A stretch of DNA of 6,550 nt, taken from Gp6-AA40 sp036742665. Its GTDB lineage: Bacteria > Acidobacteriota > Vicinamibacteria > Vicinamibacterales > UBA2999. The stretch spans positions 1-6,550 of the forward strand of contig DAINQP010000266.1 in assembly GCA_036742665.1 (NCBI GenBank). The letters run 5' to 3'. Position 1 is the first letter of the stretch. The number at the start of each line of letters is the position of its first letter. Below are positions 1 through 6,005 of the stretch, piece after piece. The position numbers were made by a program, and so were the translations under genes. The notes beneath the pieces were generated by a model. That model worked only from the letters and a program-made list of their open reading frames with translations, had not been told where the DNA came from and did not search any database.

Positions 1-908
1 CCTTCGACCAGCTCGAGGGCACACTCACGGGGAAGATCGCCGAACTCGATGCCCGTCTGCTCGATCTCGTCGCGCGTCTCGAAGCGTCGCTGGATTTTCC
101 CGATGAGGGCTATCACTTCATTGAGCCGACGGCGATCGCGTGCGCCGTGACGCATGTGATCGATGAGCTCGACGTTCTTCTGAACGCATTCACGCGAGGC
201 CGCATCATTCGTGAGGGCGCAACTGTCGTCATTGCCGGGCGACCCAACGTGGGGAAGTCGAGTTTGTTCAATGCACTCGTCGGTCACGCGAGAGCGATCG
301 TCACCGATACTGCGGGGACGACTCGAGATCTCGTGACGGAGAGTTGCGACGTCGAAGGACTTCGCCTGACGCTGGTTGATACGGCCGGCGTTCGCGACAC
401 AACCGATCGCATCGAGATCGAAGGTGTGTGGCGTGGCACGCGCGCACGAGAGGTCGCGGATGTAATTGTCATCGTACTCGATGGTGCCGAGGCGCTGATG
501 CCCGACGATACGCGGCTGCTGACGGAGACGGCGAGCCGCCCACGCGTGATTGTGGCGAACAAGAGCGATCAGCCAGCAGCGTGGCGTCGTGAGGACGCCA
601 TCAGCGTGTCTGCGACATCAGGAGACGGTCTCGATGCGTTGCGTCGGACGATCGTCGTCGCCTTGGGTGCCGGTGAGCCGCGTCGCGATTCGACTGCGAT
701 TACAAACGTGCGTCACACGGCGCTGCTCGAGCGCGCGCGCATGAACCTCGCACACGCCCGAGCCGCGGCACAACAAGACGCCATGTCTGAGGAGTTCCTT
801 CTCGCGGACTTGCACGCGGCGCGTGCGAGCCTGGGCGAAGTTGTGGGAACGCACACGAGCGACGACGTGTTGCAACACATCTTCGAGCGGTTCTGCATCG
901 GCAAGTAG
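1..908 (+). CDS. mnmE: tRNA modification GTPase MnmE (TrmE), 3' part; start lies before the window
   Basis: The frame is open from the first complete codon at position 3 to TAG at 906-908, giving about 301 visible residues of a family usually near 450, so the N-terminal tetrahydrofolate-binding domain is cut off by the window edge. An in-frame GTG at 147 is internal, because the conserved helical-domain text (LEASLDFPDEGYHFIEP) lies upstream of it. G-domain motifs are all present: G1 GRPNVGKS (237-260), the switch I/K-loop text TDTAGTTRD, G3 DTAG (378-389), G4 NKSD (558-569) and G5-like SATSGDG (609-629). The protein ends in FCIGK, the C-terminal CxGK signature with the conserved cysteine. 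From family knowledge, MnmE is a potassium-dependent GTPase that works with MnmG in the cytoplasm to install (carboxymethyl)aminomethyl groups on U34 of tRNAs. The partner gene follows 14 bp downstream, so co-expression is likely. Confidence 0.97.
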   Translation, partial: FDQLEGTLTGKIAELDARLLDLVARLEASLDFPDEGYHFIEPTAIACAVTHVIDELDVLLNAFTRGRIIREGATVVIAGRPNVGKSSLFNALVGHARAIVTDTAGTTRDLVTESCDVEGLRLTLVDTAGVRDTTDRIEIEGVWRGTRAREVADVIVIVLDGAEALMPDDTRLLTETASRPRVIVANKSDQPAAWRREDAISVSATSGDGLDALRRTIVVALGAGEPRRDSTAITNVRHTALLERARMNLAHARAAAQQDAMSEEFLLADLHAARASLGEVVGTHTSDDVLQHIFERFCIGK

Positions 909-922
909 CACGAGATGTGTCC

Positions 923-2785
923 ATGACGTTTGATGTGATTGTGATCGGGGCCGGACACGCTGGCGTTGAGGCGGCGTACGCGGCCGCGCGCATGGGCTGC
1001 GATGTCGGCTTGTGCACGCTGTCACCGGAGACGGTCGCGCATATGCCGTGTAACCCCGCAATCGGTGGGACCGCGAAGGGACATCTGGTTCGTGAGGTCG
1101 ATGCGCTCGGTGGACTAATGGGCCGTGCGATTGACGCGACAGGTATTCAATTCAAGTTGCTCAACCGCAGCCGAGGTCCCGCAGTGTGGTCTCCGCGCGC
1201 CCAGGCAGACAAGCAGCTTTACGGGAAGTGGGTGTCGACAGCGATTGGGCAACAGCCCAACATCACATGGATCCTCCAGAGGGCTGGGCAAGTCCTCGTC
1301 GAAGGTGATCGCGTGATCGGTCTTTCGATGGAGGACGGTGACGTTGTTGCGTGCCGCGCGCTCATCGTGACGACGGGCACATTTCTCAACGGGTTGATTC
1401 ACGTTGGAGACGAGCAGCGTCCGGCCGGGAGGCATGGTGAGCCGCCATCGCATGCCCTCGCGGAATCAATCCGATCTCGCGGGTTCGAGATGGGTCGCCT
1501 CAAGACGGGCACGCCACCACGACTGCATCGAGACAGCATCGACTTCGACGCGTGCGTCAACGGGGGACTCTTTATCGAAGAGCGTGGCGACGATGTGCCG
1601 GTTCCGTTTTCGTTCGAGACATCAACACGGCTTTCAAACCGTGCGCGCTGCTGGCTGCTCTATACGAACGACCGCGTCAGTGATCTCGTTCGAGGCAGCA
1701 TCCACAAGAGTCCGCTTTACAACGGTCAGATCAACGGCATCGGCCCGCGCTACTGCCCGTCGCTCGAAGACAAGATCATGCGGTTCCCGCAGCGTGAGCG
1801 ACACCAGCTGTATTTGGAGCCCGAAGGCCTCGACGTCGACGAGATCTACGTGAACGGATTCTCGATGTCGTTGCCGCGAGAGGTGCAGGAGTCGCTCGTT
1901 CACGCGCTGCCAGGTCTCGAGAACGCCGTCATCATGCGACCCGGATATGCGGTGGAGTATGACTTCGTCCAACCCACGGAGTTGAAGGCTTCGCTCGAAA
2001 CGCACCGAGTTGAGGGTCTATTTTTCGCGGGTCAGATCAACGGCACGTCCGGGTACGAAGAAGCCGCCGCTCAGGGGATCGTGGCCGGCGTCAATGCGGC
2101 GCGTCGGGTTCGTCGTGAGGCGGCGTTTGTGATCGGACGCGATCAGGGATACATCGGCGTGCTCGTTGATGATCTCGTCACGCGTGGATGCCTCGAGCCG
2201 TATCGCATGTTCACCTCACGTGCAGAGCACCGGCTGCTGCTACGAATTGATAACGCCGATTTACGCCTGACACCATCCGCACGCGCGCTCGGGTTGATTG
2301 ACGAGCAACGCTGGGAGCAATTCGAGTCGCGCCGGGCGCGATTCATTCGAAACACGAATGCACTCGAGACAACCTTTGTGCGAAGTGCGTCTGGTGATCG
2401 CGTGAGGGCAGCGCAGTTGTTGAAACAACCCGAGGTTCGCATCAACAGCTTCGTCGCGTCAGGCGCTGTGAGCCTGGAACTCGACACCTCGTCGCCTGAA
2501 GTGGACCTGGCAAGCCTCGAGACGTCGGTAAAGTATGAAGGGTATCTTCGCCAGGCGATGGCGCAAGCAGAGCGGTCGAAGAAGAACGAACGGCGTCGCA
2601 TACCGAGCACGTTCCCGTTTGCGCGCGTGCCTGGCTTGTCGGCAGAGGCCATCCATCGGCTGTCCCAGGTTCGTCCAGAAACACTCGGTCAGGCTTCGCG
2701 AATCCCCGGTATCACACCAGCGGCAATCGTTGTCCTTGGCGTCTATCTCGGAAGACTACCGTCGGAAGCCGTTTCCGAGCAGTGA
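923..2785 (+). CDS. mnmG: tRNA U34 carboxymethylaminomethyl modification enzyme MnmG (GidA)
   Basis: This is a complete FAD-dependent partner of MnmE, 620 residues from ATG 923; the family is usually about 620-630. A GTG at 917 would add two residues. I prefer the ATG because the protein then opens MTFDVIVIGAGHAG, the usual spacing to the Rossmann motif, but neither start has a clear ribosome binding site. In numbering from GTG 917: GxGxxG FAD motif GAGHAG 11-16; PCNPAIGG 44-51 with the conserved Cys45; KTGTPPR 196-202; GPRYCPSLEDK 276-286 with the second conserved Cys280; GQINGTSGYEEAAAQG 372-387; MFTSRAEHRL 431-440; KYEGYL 539-544. The C-terminal MnmE/tRNA-interaction helices carry GQASRIPGITPAAI (591-604). 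The reaction uses methylene-tetrahydrofolate, FAD/NADH, and glycine or ammonium at U34. It sits between mnmE and rsmG in a tight cluster and overlaps rsmG by 4 bp. No key residue is missing. Confidence 0.98.
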   Translation: MTFDVIVIGAGHAGVEAAYAAARMGCDVGLCTLSPETVAHMPCNPAIGGTAKGHLVREVDALGGLMGRAIDATGIQFKLLNRSRGPAVWSPRAQADKQLYGKWVSTAIGQQPNITWILQRAGQVLVEGDRVIGLSMEDGDVVACRALIVTTGTFLNGLIHVGDEQRPAGRHGEPPSHALAESIRSRGFEMGRLKTGTPPRLHRDSIDFDACVNGGLFIEERGDDVPVPFSFETSTRLSNRARCWLLYTNDRVSDLVRGSIHKSPLYNGQINGIGPRYCPSLEDKIMRFPQRERHQLYLEPEGLDVDEIYVNGFSMSLPREVQESLVHALPGLENAVIMRPGYAVEYDFVQPTELKASLETHRVEGLFFAGQINGTSGYEEAAAQGIVAGVNAARRVRREAAFVIGRDQGYIGVLVDDLVTRGCLEPYRMFTSRAEHRLLLRIDNADLRLTPSARALGLIDEQRWEQFESRRARFIRNTNALETTFVRSASGDRVRAAQLLKQPEVRINSFVASGAVSLELDTSSPEVDLASLETSVKYEGYLRQAMAQAERSKKNERRRIPSTFPFARVPGLSAEAIHRLSQVRPETLGQASRIPGITPAAIVVLGVYLGRLPSEAVSEQ

Positions 2786-3465
2786 ACAGTCGCGACTTTC
2801 AGGAGCGTCTCACGCGCCGGGCTCGGCGCGCCGGCGCGACCGTCTCTCCGACACTCGCGACGAAACTCGAGGTGTATTTCAAGCTGCTAACGGCTTGGAA
2901 CGCCAAGATGAATCTGACCGGCCTCGATCTGACCGCGCTGGGCCCTGACGCGCTCGATCGATTACTTGTTGAACCGCTGGTTGCGGCAAAGCACGTGAAC
3001 CCATCTGTAACGCGGATGATTGACATCGGAAGCGGTGGCGGCTCACCGGCAATTCCGCTGGCGCTGGCACTCTCCTCGCCACATCTGATGCTCGTCGAGG
3101 CAAAGACGCGTAAGTCTGTGTTCCTTCGGGAAGCATTGCGCGCGCTCGATATGACCGCGGCAGAGGTTGTCACCTCTCGATTCGAGGAGCTGCTTTCCAG
3201 GCCGCCGCTGCACGAGGCCCATGAATTGTTGACACTTCGAGCGGTCCGAGTAGAAGGCGCGGTTCTAATGAACCTTCAAGNNNNNNNNNNGTTCGTTCGC
3301 CCGGGCGGCGAAATATTCTTGTTCAGGGCCGCATCGGGGGTTGAAACGCCCGGAAGCCTGATGCCGCCGCTCTCGTGGAAGGCGACGTTTCCGCTACTGG
3401 ACGATCAAGGGAGCCGACTGGTCGTGCTGAGCAAGCGAGCGGACCGGCTTCGACGTTCCACGTGA
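2782..3465 (+). CDS. rsmG: 16S rRNA (guanine-N7) methyltransferase RsmG (GidB), interrupted by an assembly gap
   Basis: It starts at GTG 2782, which overlaps the mnmG stop as GTGA. No strong Shine-Dalgarno sequence is visible, so translational coupling to mnmG is likely. The frame runs 227 codons to TGA 3463-3465, with four codons unreadable because of Ns at 3281-3290. RsmG uses S-adenosylmethionine to methylate G527 (E. coli numbering) of 16S rRNA. Visible signatures: the N-terminal KLLTAWNAKMNLTG helix; the SAM-binding motif I DIGSGGGSPAIPLAL; motif II VEAKTRKSVFLRE; LLTLRAVRVEGA before the gap; FVRPGGEIFLFRA and FPLLDDQGSRLVVLSK after it. The two sides of the gap are both RsmG-like in the same frame and the inter-motif spacing looks near normal, so the gene is probably intact. 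The motif I text SPAI differs from the more common FPGI. The last codons lie inside a parS site. Confidence 0.94.
   Translation: MNSRDFQERLTRRARRAGATVSPTLATKLEVYFKLLTAWNAKMNLTGLDLTALGPDALDRLLVEPLVAAKHVNPSVTRMIDIGSGGGSPAIPLALALSSPHLMLVEAKTRKSVFLREALRALDMTAAEVVTSRFEELLSRPPLHEAHELLTLRAVRVEGAVLMNLQXXXXFVRPGGEIFLFRAASGVETPGSLMPPLSWKATFPLLDDQGSRLVVLSKRADRLRRST
3281..3290. other. Assembly gap (10 N)
   Basis: Ten ambiguous bases interrupt rsmG between codons for ...MNLQ and FVRPGG. The length is as given in the sequence; it may be an estimate or a fixed placeholder. The downstream frame is the correct RsmG frame only if the true gap length is 1 modulo 3. Confidence 0.99.
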
Positions 3466-3469
3466 AACA
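3454..3469. promoter_or_regulatory. parS centromere site 1, overlapping the rsmG stop codon
   Basis: The 16-mer CGTTCCACGTGAAACA matches the widespread chromosomal parS consensus TGTTYCACGTGAAACA at every position except the first base. The CACGTG core is at 3459-3464. The rsmG stop TGA (3463-3465) lies inside it. It is the binding site for ParB, encoded about 1 kb downstream. Location next to parAB is typical of this family. Confidence 0.93.
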
Positions 3470-3498
3470 ATCGATCGCTGAACTTTCGCCTCATGCGA

Positions 3499-3514
3499 CG
3501 TTTCACGTGAAACA
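3499..3514. promoter_or_regulatory. parS centromere site 2, intergenic
   Basis: The 16-mer CGTTTCACGTGAAACA contains a perfect 14-bp palindrome GTTTCACGTGAAAC (3500-3513), the core of the chromosomal parS consensus. Only the outermost first base differs (C for T). Its centre is 45 bp from the centre of site 1. It lies 20 bp upstream of the predicted parA -35 box, so ParB loaded here could also affect parAB transcription; that effect is inference. Confidence 0.96.
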
Positions 3515-3534
3515 TCTCCGTATCATTTCCTTGC

Positions 3535-3563
3535 TTGACGCGCGATCCGGATGGTACTACATT
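3535..3563 (+). promoter_or_regulatory. Predicted sigma70-type promoter for parAB
   Basis: TTGACG (3535-3540, 5 of 6 to the -35 consensus) and TACATT (3558-3563, 4 of 6 to the -10 consensus) are separated by exactly 17 bp. An 8-bp palindrome, ATCCGGAT (3545-3552), sits in the spacer. Transcription would start near 3570, giving a leader of about 38 nt to ATG 3608 or 59 nt to ATG 3629. The call rests on hexamer matches alone. Confidence 0.5.
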
Positions 3564-3607
3564 GAACGCACCAGCCAGCAGGCGTGTACTGACTAAATAT
3601 CGGTTGT

Positions 3608-4402
3608 ATGCCAGAAACAGCAGGGCCCATGGCTCGTGTCATCGCCGTCGCCAATCAGAAGGGCGGCGTCGGTAAGACAACAACAGCTATTAACCTGGCA
3701 ACGTCCCTTGCCGTTGCCGGTCAGAAGGTTCTACTCGTCGATGTCGATCCTCAGGGCAACTTGACGAGCGGAGTCGGATCGAAGTCGCAGCGCTCCGAGG
3801 CAGGCACTGTCTATGAGGCGCTGCTCACCGACGGGGCGTCACCATCTGCGTACGTGCTGTCAACGCGCGTCGCCAATCTGTCGCTCCTGCCTGCGGACCG
3901 TAATCTGACCGGCGCAGAGATCGAAATGGTGACGCTGCCCCAGCGAGAGCATCGCCTGAAGCGCGTGCTCGATCCGCTGCGCTCCGAGTTCGATCAGGTG
4001 TTCATCGATTGCCCGCCGTCGCTTGGGCTGCTCACGCTCAACGCACTCGTCGCCGCAGACGCTGTCTTGATTCCGCTCCATTGTGAGTACTTCGCGCTAG
4101 AAGGTCTGGCCGATCTCGTCGGGACTATGCGTCGCGTGCGCAGCGCGTTGAATCCCACACTCGACATCGAAGGCGTACTGCTCACAATGTACGACGACCG
4201 CACGAACCTCGGTCAGTCAGTAGCGCGCGACGTGCGCGACTTCTTCAAAGAGAAGGTCTTCAACACGATCATCCCGCGTAATGTGCGGCTCGGTGAGGCC
4301 CCAAGCCACGGGATCCCTGGCGTGTTGTATGACTCGAAATCCCGCGGCGCCGCCGCATACGTCGCACTCGCGAAAGAATTGCTCGCTCGTCGCGCTGCAT
4401 AG
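3608..4402 (+). CDS. parA: Chromosome partition ATPase ParA (Soj family)
   Basis: 264 residues from ATG 3608, or 257 from the second in-frame ATG at 3629. The 3629 start fits the family's usual short N-terminus (MARVIAVANQKGGVGKTT) and has AGGG just upstream, though only 3 nt away; the 3608 start has no visible ribosome binding site, so the start is unresolved. Motifs (3608 numbering): deviant Walker A KGGVGKTT 18-25 with signature Lys18 and Lys23; Walker A' DVDPQG 45-50; Walker B-like VFIDCPPSLG 131-140. The absence of an N-terminal helix-turn-helix makes it a short chromosomal Soj type, not a plasmid type Ia repressor. In the family, ATP-bound dimers coat the nucleoid, and ParB-parS stimulates hydrolysis to move the origin. 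It stands 8 bp before parB and directly after two parS sites, so the complete partition locus is here. Confidence 0.97.
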   Translation: MPETAGPMARVIAVANQKGGVGKTTTAINLATSLAVAGQKVLLVDVDPQGNLTSGVGSKSQRSEAGTVYEALLTDGASPSAYVLSTRVANLSLLPADRNLTGAEIEMVTLPQREHRLKRVLDPLRSEFDQVFIDCPPSLGLLTLNALVAADAVLIPLHCEYFALEGLADLVGTMRRVRSALNPTLDIEGVLLTMYDDRTNLGQSVARDVRDFFKEKVFNTIIPRNVRLGEAPSHGIPGVLYDSKSRGAAAYVALAKELLARRAA

Positions 4403-4405
4403 GAG
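4401..4405 (+). promoter_or_regulatory. Ribosome binding site of parB
   Basis: AGGAG lies 5 nt before ATG 4411 and overlaps the last two bases of the parA stop codon (TAG, 4400-4402). It is the strongest Shine-Dalgarno in the window and fixes the parB start. The overlap suggests parA-parB translational coupling. Confidence 0.85.
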
Positions 4406-4410
4406 AACAC

Positions 4411-5283
4411 ATGCTCGAACGCCGCCCCGCACTCGGCAAAGGACTCAGCGCGCTTATACCGGATGCTCCCGAGCCAGCCCGATCGGGGCCGATCGAAGTT
4501 GACATCGATCTGCTGGCGCCCAATCAGCAGCAGCCGCGCCTCAATATGGACGACGGCAAGCTCGAAGAGCTTGCCGCCTCGATCAAGGCGAACGGCATCA
4601 TTCAACCAATCCTCGTGCGTCGCACTGGAAACACGTATCGAATCATCGCCGGTGAGCGCCGTTGGCGTGCGGCGCAGAAAGCCGGTCTGCAACGCGTTCC
4701 GGTGGTGGTCCGCGAGGTCGCAGACGGTGACAAACAGCTACTCGAGCTCGCGCTCATCGAGAACCTTCAACGCGAAGGCCTGAATCCGATCGACGAAGCG
4801 CTCGCATATCAGCGTCTGGCCGACGAGTTCTCATTGACACAAGAACAGATCGCGGCAGCCGTCGGCAAGGATCGCAGCTCGGTCGCCAACTTCATGCGTC
4901 TGCTGAAGCTGCCCGAGGAAGTGCGGGCCGACCTCGCATCGGGCGCTCTATCGACCGGTCACGCCCGCGCGTTATTGTCGCTGCCGGATGCAGCGGCGCA
5001 GCGGCATGGCGCCCGCGAGACGATCTCGCGCCATCTGTCGGTTCGCGAAACCGAGGCGCTCGTGAAGAAGCTGACGTCGCCCAAGCCGCGCGTGGCATCC
5101 GCGACTGCTGCGCCGGCCGCGACATCCGACGTGCATACCCGCGCCGCCGAGGACCGGATGCGCTTCGCTCTGGGTACGAAAGTCCGCATCAACAGACGAG
5201 GATCGGGCGGCCGAATCGAGATTGAGTTTGGGTCCGAGGACGAATTGAACCGGATATTCGAGGTGATCACCAGCCGCGGCTGA
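4411..5283 (+). CDS. parB: Chromosome partition protein ParB (Spo0J family), parS-binding CTPase clamp
   Basis: 290 residues, the usual length, with a clear AGGAG 5 nt before ATG. Order of parts: the N-terminal ParA-contacting motif LGKGLSALIP (8-17); the ParB/Srx nucleotide-binding domain with LEELAASIKANGIIQPILVR (51-70) and the CTP-binding GERRWRAA (81-88); the second conserved block ENLQREGLNPIDEA (117-130); a helix-turn-helix LTQEQIAAAVGKDRSSVANFMRLLKLP (142-168) that reads parS; GHARALL (183-189); an Ala/Pro-rich linker (about 224-242); and a C-terminal dimerisation domain (about 248-288). In the family, ParB loads at parS, closes as a CTP-bound clamp and slides along neighbouring DNA. 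Two parS sites lie about 0.9 kb upstream. It is almost certainly cotranscribed with parA. No intrinsic terminator is visible after it. Confidence 0.97.
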   Translation: MLERRPALGKGLSALIPDAPEPARSGPIEVDIDLLAPNQQQPRLNMDDGKLEELAASIKANGIIQPILVRRTGNTYRIIAGERRWRAAQKAGLQRVPVVVREVADGDKQLLELALIENLQREGLNPIDEALAYQRLADEFSLTQEQIAAAVGKDRSSVANFMRLLKLPEEVRADLASGALSTGHARALLSLPDAAAQRHGARETISRHLSVRETEALVKKLTSPKPRVASATAAPAATSDVHTRAAEDRMRFALGTKVRINRRGSGGRIEIEFGSEDELNRIFEVITSRG

Positions 5284-5327
5284 GACCCCGCCAGCCGTAT
5301 CCGCGTACAAAACGCCGTGCTTTTCCA

Positions 5328-5336
5328 TGGTATAAA
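5328..5336 (+). promoter_or_regulatory. Predicted extended -10 promoter of the atp operon
   Basis: TGG followed directly by TATAAA (5331-5336) fits an extended -10 element (TGn plus TATAAT with one mismatch). At a 17-bp spacing the -35 position (5308-5313) reads CAAAAC, which is poor; extended -10 promoters can tolerate this. Initiation would fall near 5342-5344, 84-86 nt before the atpH ATG. It is AT-rich against a GC-rich background. Not tested beyond motif matching. Confidence 0.5.
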
Positions 5337-5341
5337 TAGAC

Positions 5342-5364
5342 GCTTGTGCCTTTGAGGTACAAGC
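5342..5364 (+). promoter_or_regulatory. Stem-loop at the predicted 5' end of the atp mRNA
   Basis: GCTTGTGCC (5342-5350) pairs with GGTACAAGC (5356-5364) over nine positions, with one G-U wobble and a TTTGA loop. It starts within a base or two of the predicted transcription start. No T tract follows, so it is not an intrinsic terminator for parAB. It could be a 5' mRNA-stabilising hairpin or a DNA operator; the sequence cannot separate these. Confidence 0.5.
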
Positions 5365-5376
5365 TCGCGCAACCAC

Positions 5377-5396
5377 GCCGGCGCGCAGGCGCCGGT
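5377..5396 (+). promoter_or_regulatory. GC-rich hairpin in the atpH leader
   Basis: CCGGCGC (5378-5384) and GCGCCGG (5389-5395) are a perfect 7-bp inverted repeat around a GCAG loop, extendable by a G-U pair (5377/5396). A competing outer pairing CACGCC (5374-5379) with GGCGTG (5401-5406) is possible. It lies 22 nt upstream of the Shine-Dalgarno. No T tract follows. Function unknown. Confidence 0.4.
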
Positions 5397-5417
5397 CGGG
5401 GGCGTGCGTCATCCGTC

Positions 5418-5423
5418 AGAAGA
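5418..5423 (+). promoter_or_regulatory. Ribosome binding site deciding the atpH start
   Basis: AGAAGA lies 4 nt before ATG 5428 and 10 nt before ATG 5434. It favours ATG 5428 over the upstream in-frame GTG at 5404, which lies in the structured leader. Confidence 0.55.
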
Positions 5424-5427
5424 CATC

Positions 5428-5970
5428 ATGAGCATGCGGTCCTCCGCAGCGCGATACGCGAGAGCGCTGCTCGACGTTGCCATCAAAGAATCTGATCCCG
5501 AACGCGCCGAACAGGAGCTCGCGGCGTTTGTCGATCTGGTTCGCACGAATCCCGATCTGCAACGGACGCTCGCGAATCCGGTCGTGTCCGCGGCTGATAA
5601 GCGCGCCATCGTGCAGCAGATTCTCGAGCGTCTGTCGCCCACGACACCGGTCGGCAAGCTCGTGCTGCTGCTCGCCTCGCGTAGCCGGCTCGCCCTGCTG
5701 CCGGACCTGCTTGACGTTTACCGCGAACGCTTGATGGAGCACCGCAGTGTGCTGCGTGCCGAGGTGACGACCGCCGTGCCGTTGTCGCAGGAGCGCGCCG
5801 CGCAGTTGCAGCAGCGTCTGGCCAACGCGACCGGCCGCACCGTGACAATGACCACGAACGTCGATGCATCGATCATCGGTGGCGTAGTGACTCGGATCGG
5901 CAGCACTGTGTACGACGGCAGCGTGGCGACGCGGCTCGCCAAAGTTCGCGACCGGCTCGAACAGCGATAG
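5428..5970 (+). CDS. atpH: ATP synthase F1 subunit delta
   Basis: 180 residues from ATG 5428, the usual length for the delta (OSCP) subunit. The frame is open from GTG 5404, but ATG 5428 has a ribosome binding site and places the protein start just before the conserved SAARYARALLDVA helix. ATG 5434 is also possible. Visible marks: the N-terminal six-helix domain (RYARAL, then LANPVVSAADKRAIVQQIL, a pattern typical of delta subunits) and the C-terminal signature VDASIIGGVVTRIGSTVYDGSV near the end. Delta is the stator link that joins the top of the alpha3-beta3 head to the peripheral b stalk at the membrane. The gene is followed 35 bp later by atpA, the standard order. Unusually, no b-subunit gene (atpF) precedes it; parB is the upstream neighbour. 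Confidence 0.95.
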   Translation: MSMRSSAARYARALLDVAIKESDPERAEQELAAFVDLVRTNPDLQRTLANPVVSAADKRAIVQQILERLSPTTPVGKLVLLLASRSRLALLPDLLDVYRERLMEHRSVLRAEVTTAVPLSQERAAQLQQRLANATGRTVTMTTNVDASIIGGVVTRIGSTVYDGSVATRLAKVRDRLEQR

Positions 5971-5996
5971 CGAGCGGAGGCCGCGGCACCTCTGAC

Positions 5997-6000
5997 AGGA
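5997..6000 (+). promoter_or_regulatory. Ribosome binding site of atpA
   Basis: AGGA (within ACAGGA) sits 5 nt before ATG 6006 in the 35-bp atpH-atpA spacer. It supports the chosen atpA start. Confidence 0.75.
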
Positions 6001-6005
6001 ATCGT

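Noticed and set aside
1396..1407. ATTCACGTTGG inside mnmG as a degenerate parS
   Set aside because: The left half resembles parS but the palindrome centre is CACGTT and the right arm does not match.
2143..2652. 169-codon minus-strand open frame inside mnmG
   Set aside because: Antisense shadow of the conserved MnmG C-terminal half; composition is Ser/Arg-rich as typical for such shadows.
2991..3000. CACGTGAA inside rsmG as a third parS site
   Set aside because: Only the CACGTG core and a short right arm match; the left arm (AAAG) and the end of the right arm do not fit GTTTCACGTGAAAC.
3375..3596. Small 73-codon open frame spanning the rsmG end and parS region
   Set aside because: It begins inside rsmG in another frame, and its repeated TFHVK is simply the two parS sites translated.
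3466..3607. oriC or DnaA boxes next to parS
   Set aside because: No TTATCCACA-like 9-mers were found in this gap; only parS, a promoter candidate and a short AT-rich stretch are visible.
4213..4692. Long minus-strand open frame across the parA-parB junction
   Set aside because: It mirrors strongly conserved parA and parB coding sequence, resembles no family I know, and is expected by chance in GC-rich DNA.
5404..5427. GTG 5404 as the atpH start
   Set aside because: It lies in the structured leader with no ribosome binding site and adds residues unlike the family; ATG 5428 has AGAAGA at 4 nt.
5284..5427. Intrinsic terminator after parB
   Set aside because: Two hairpins exist but neither is followed by a T tract.
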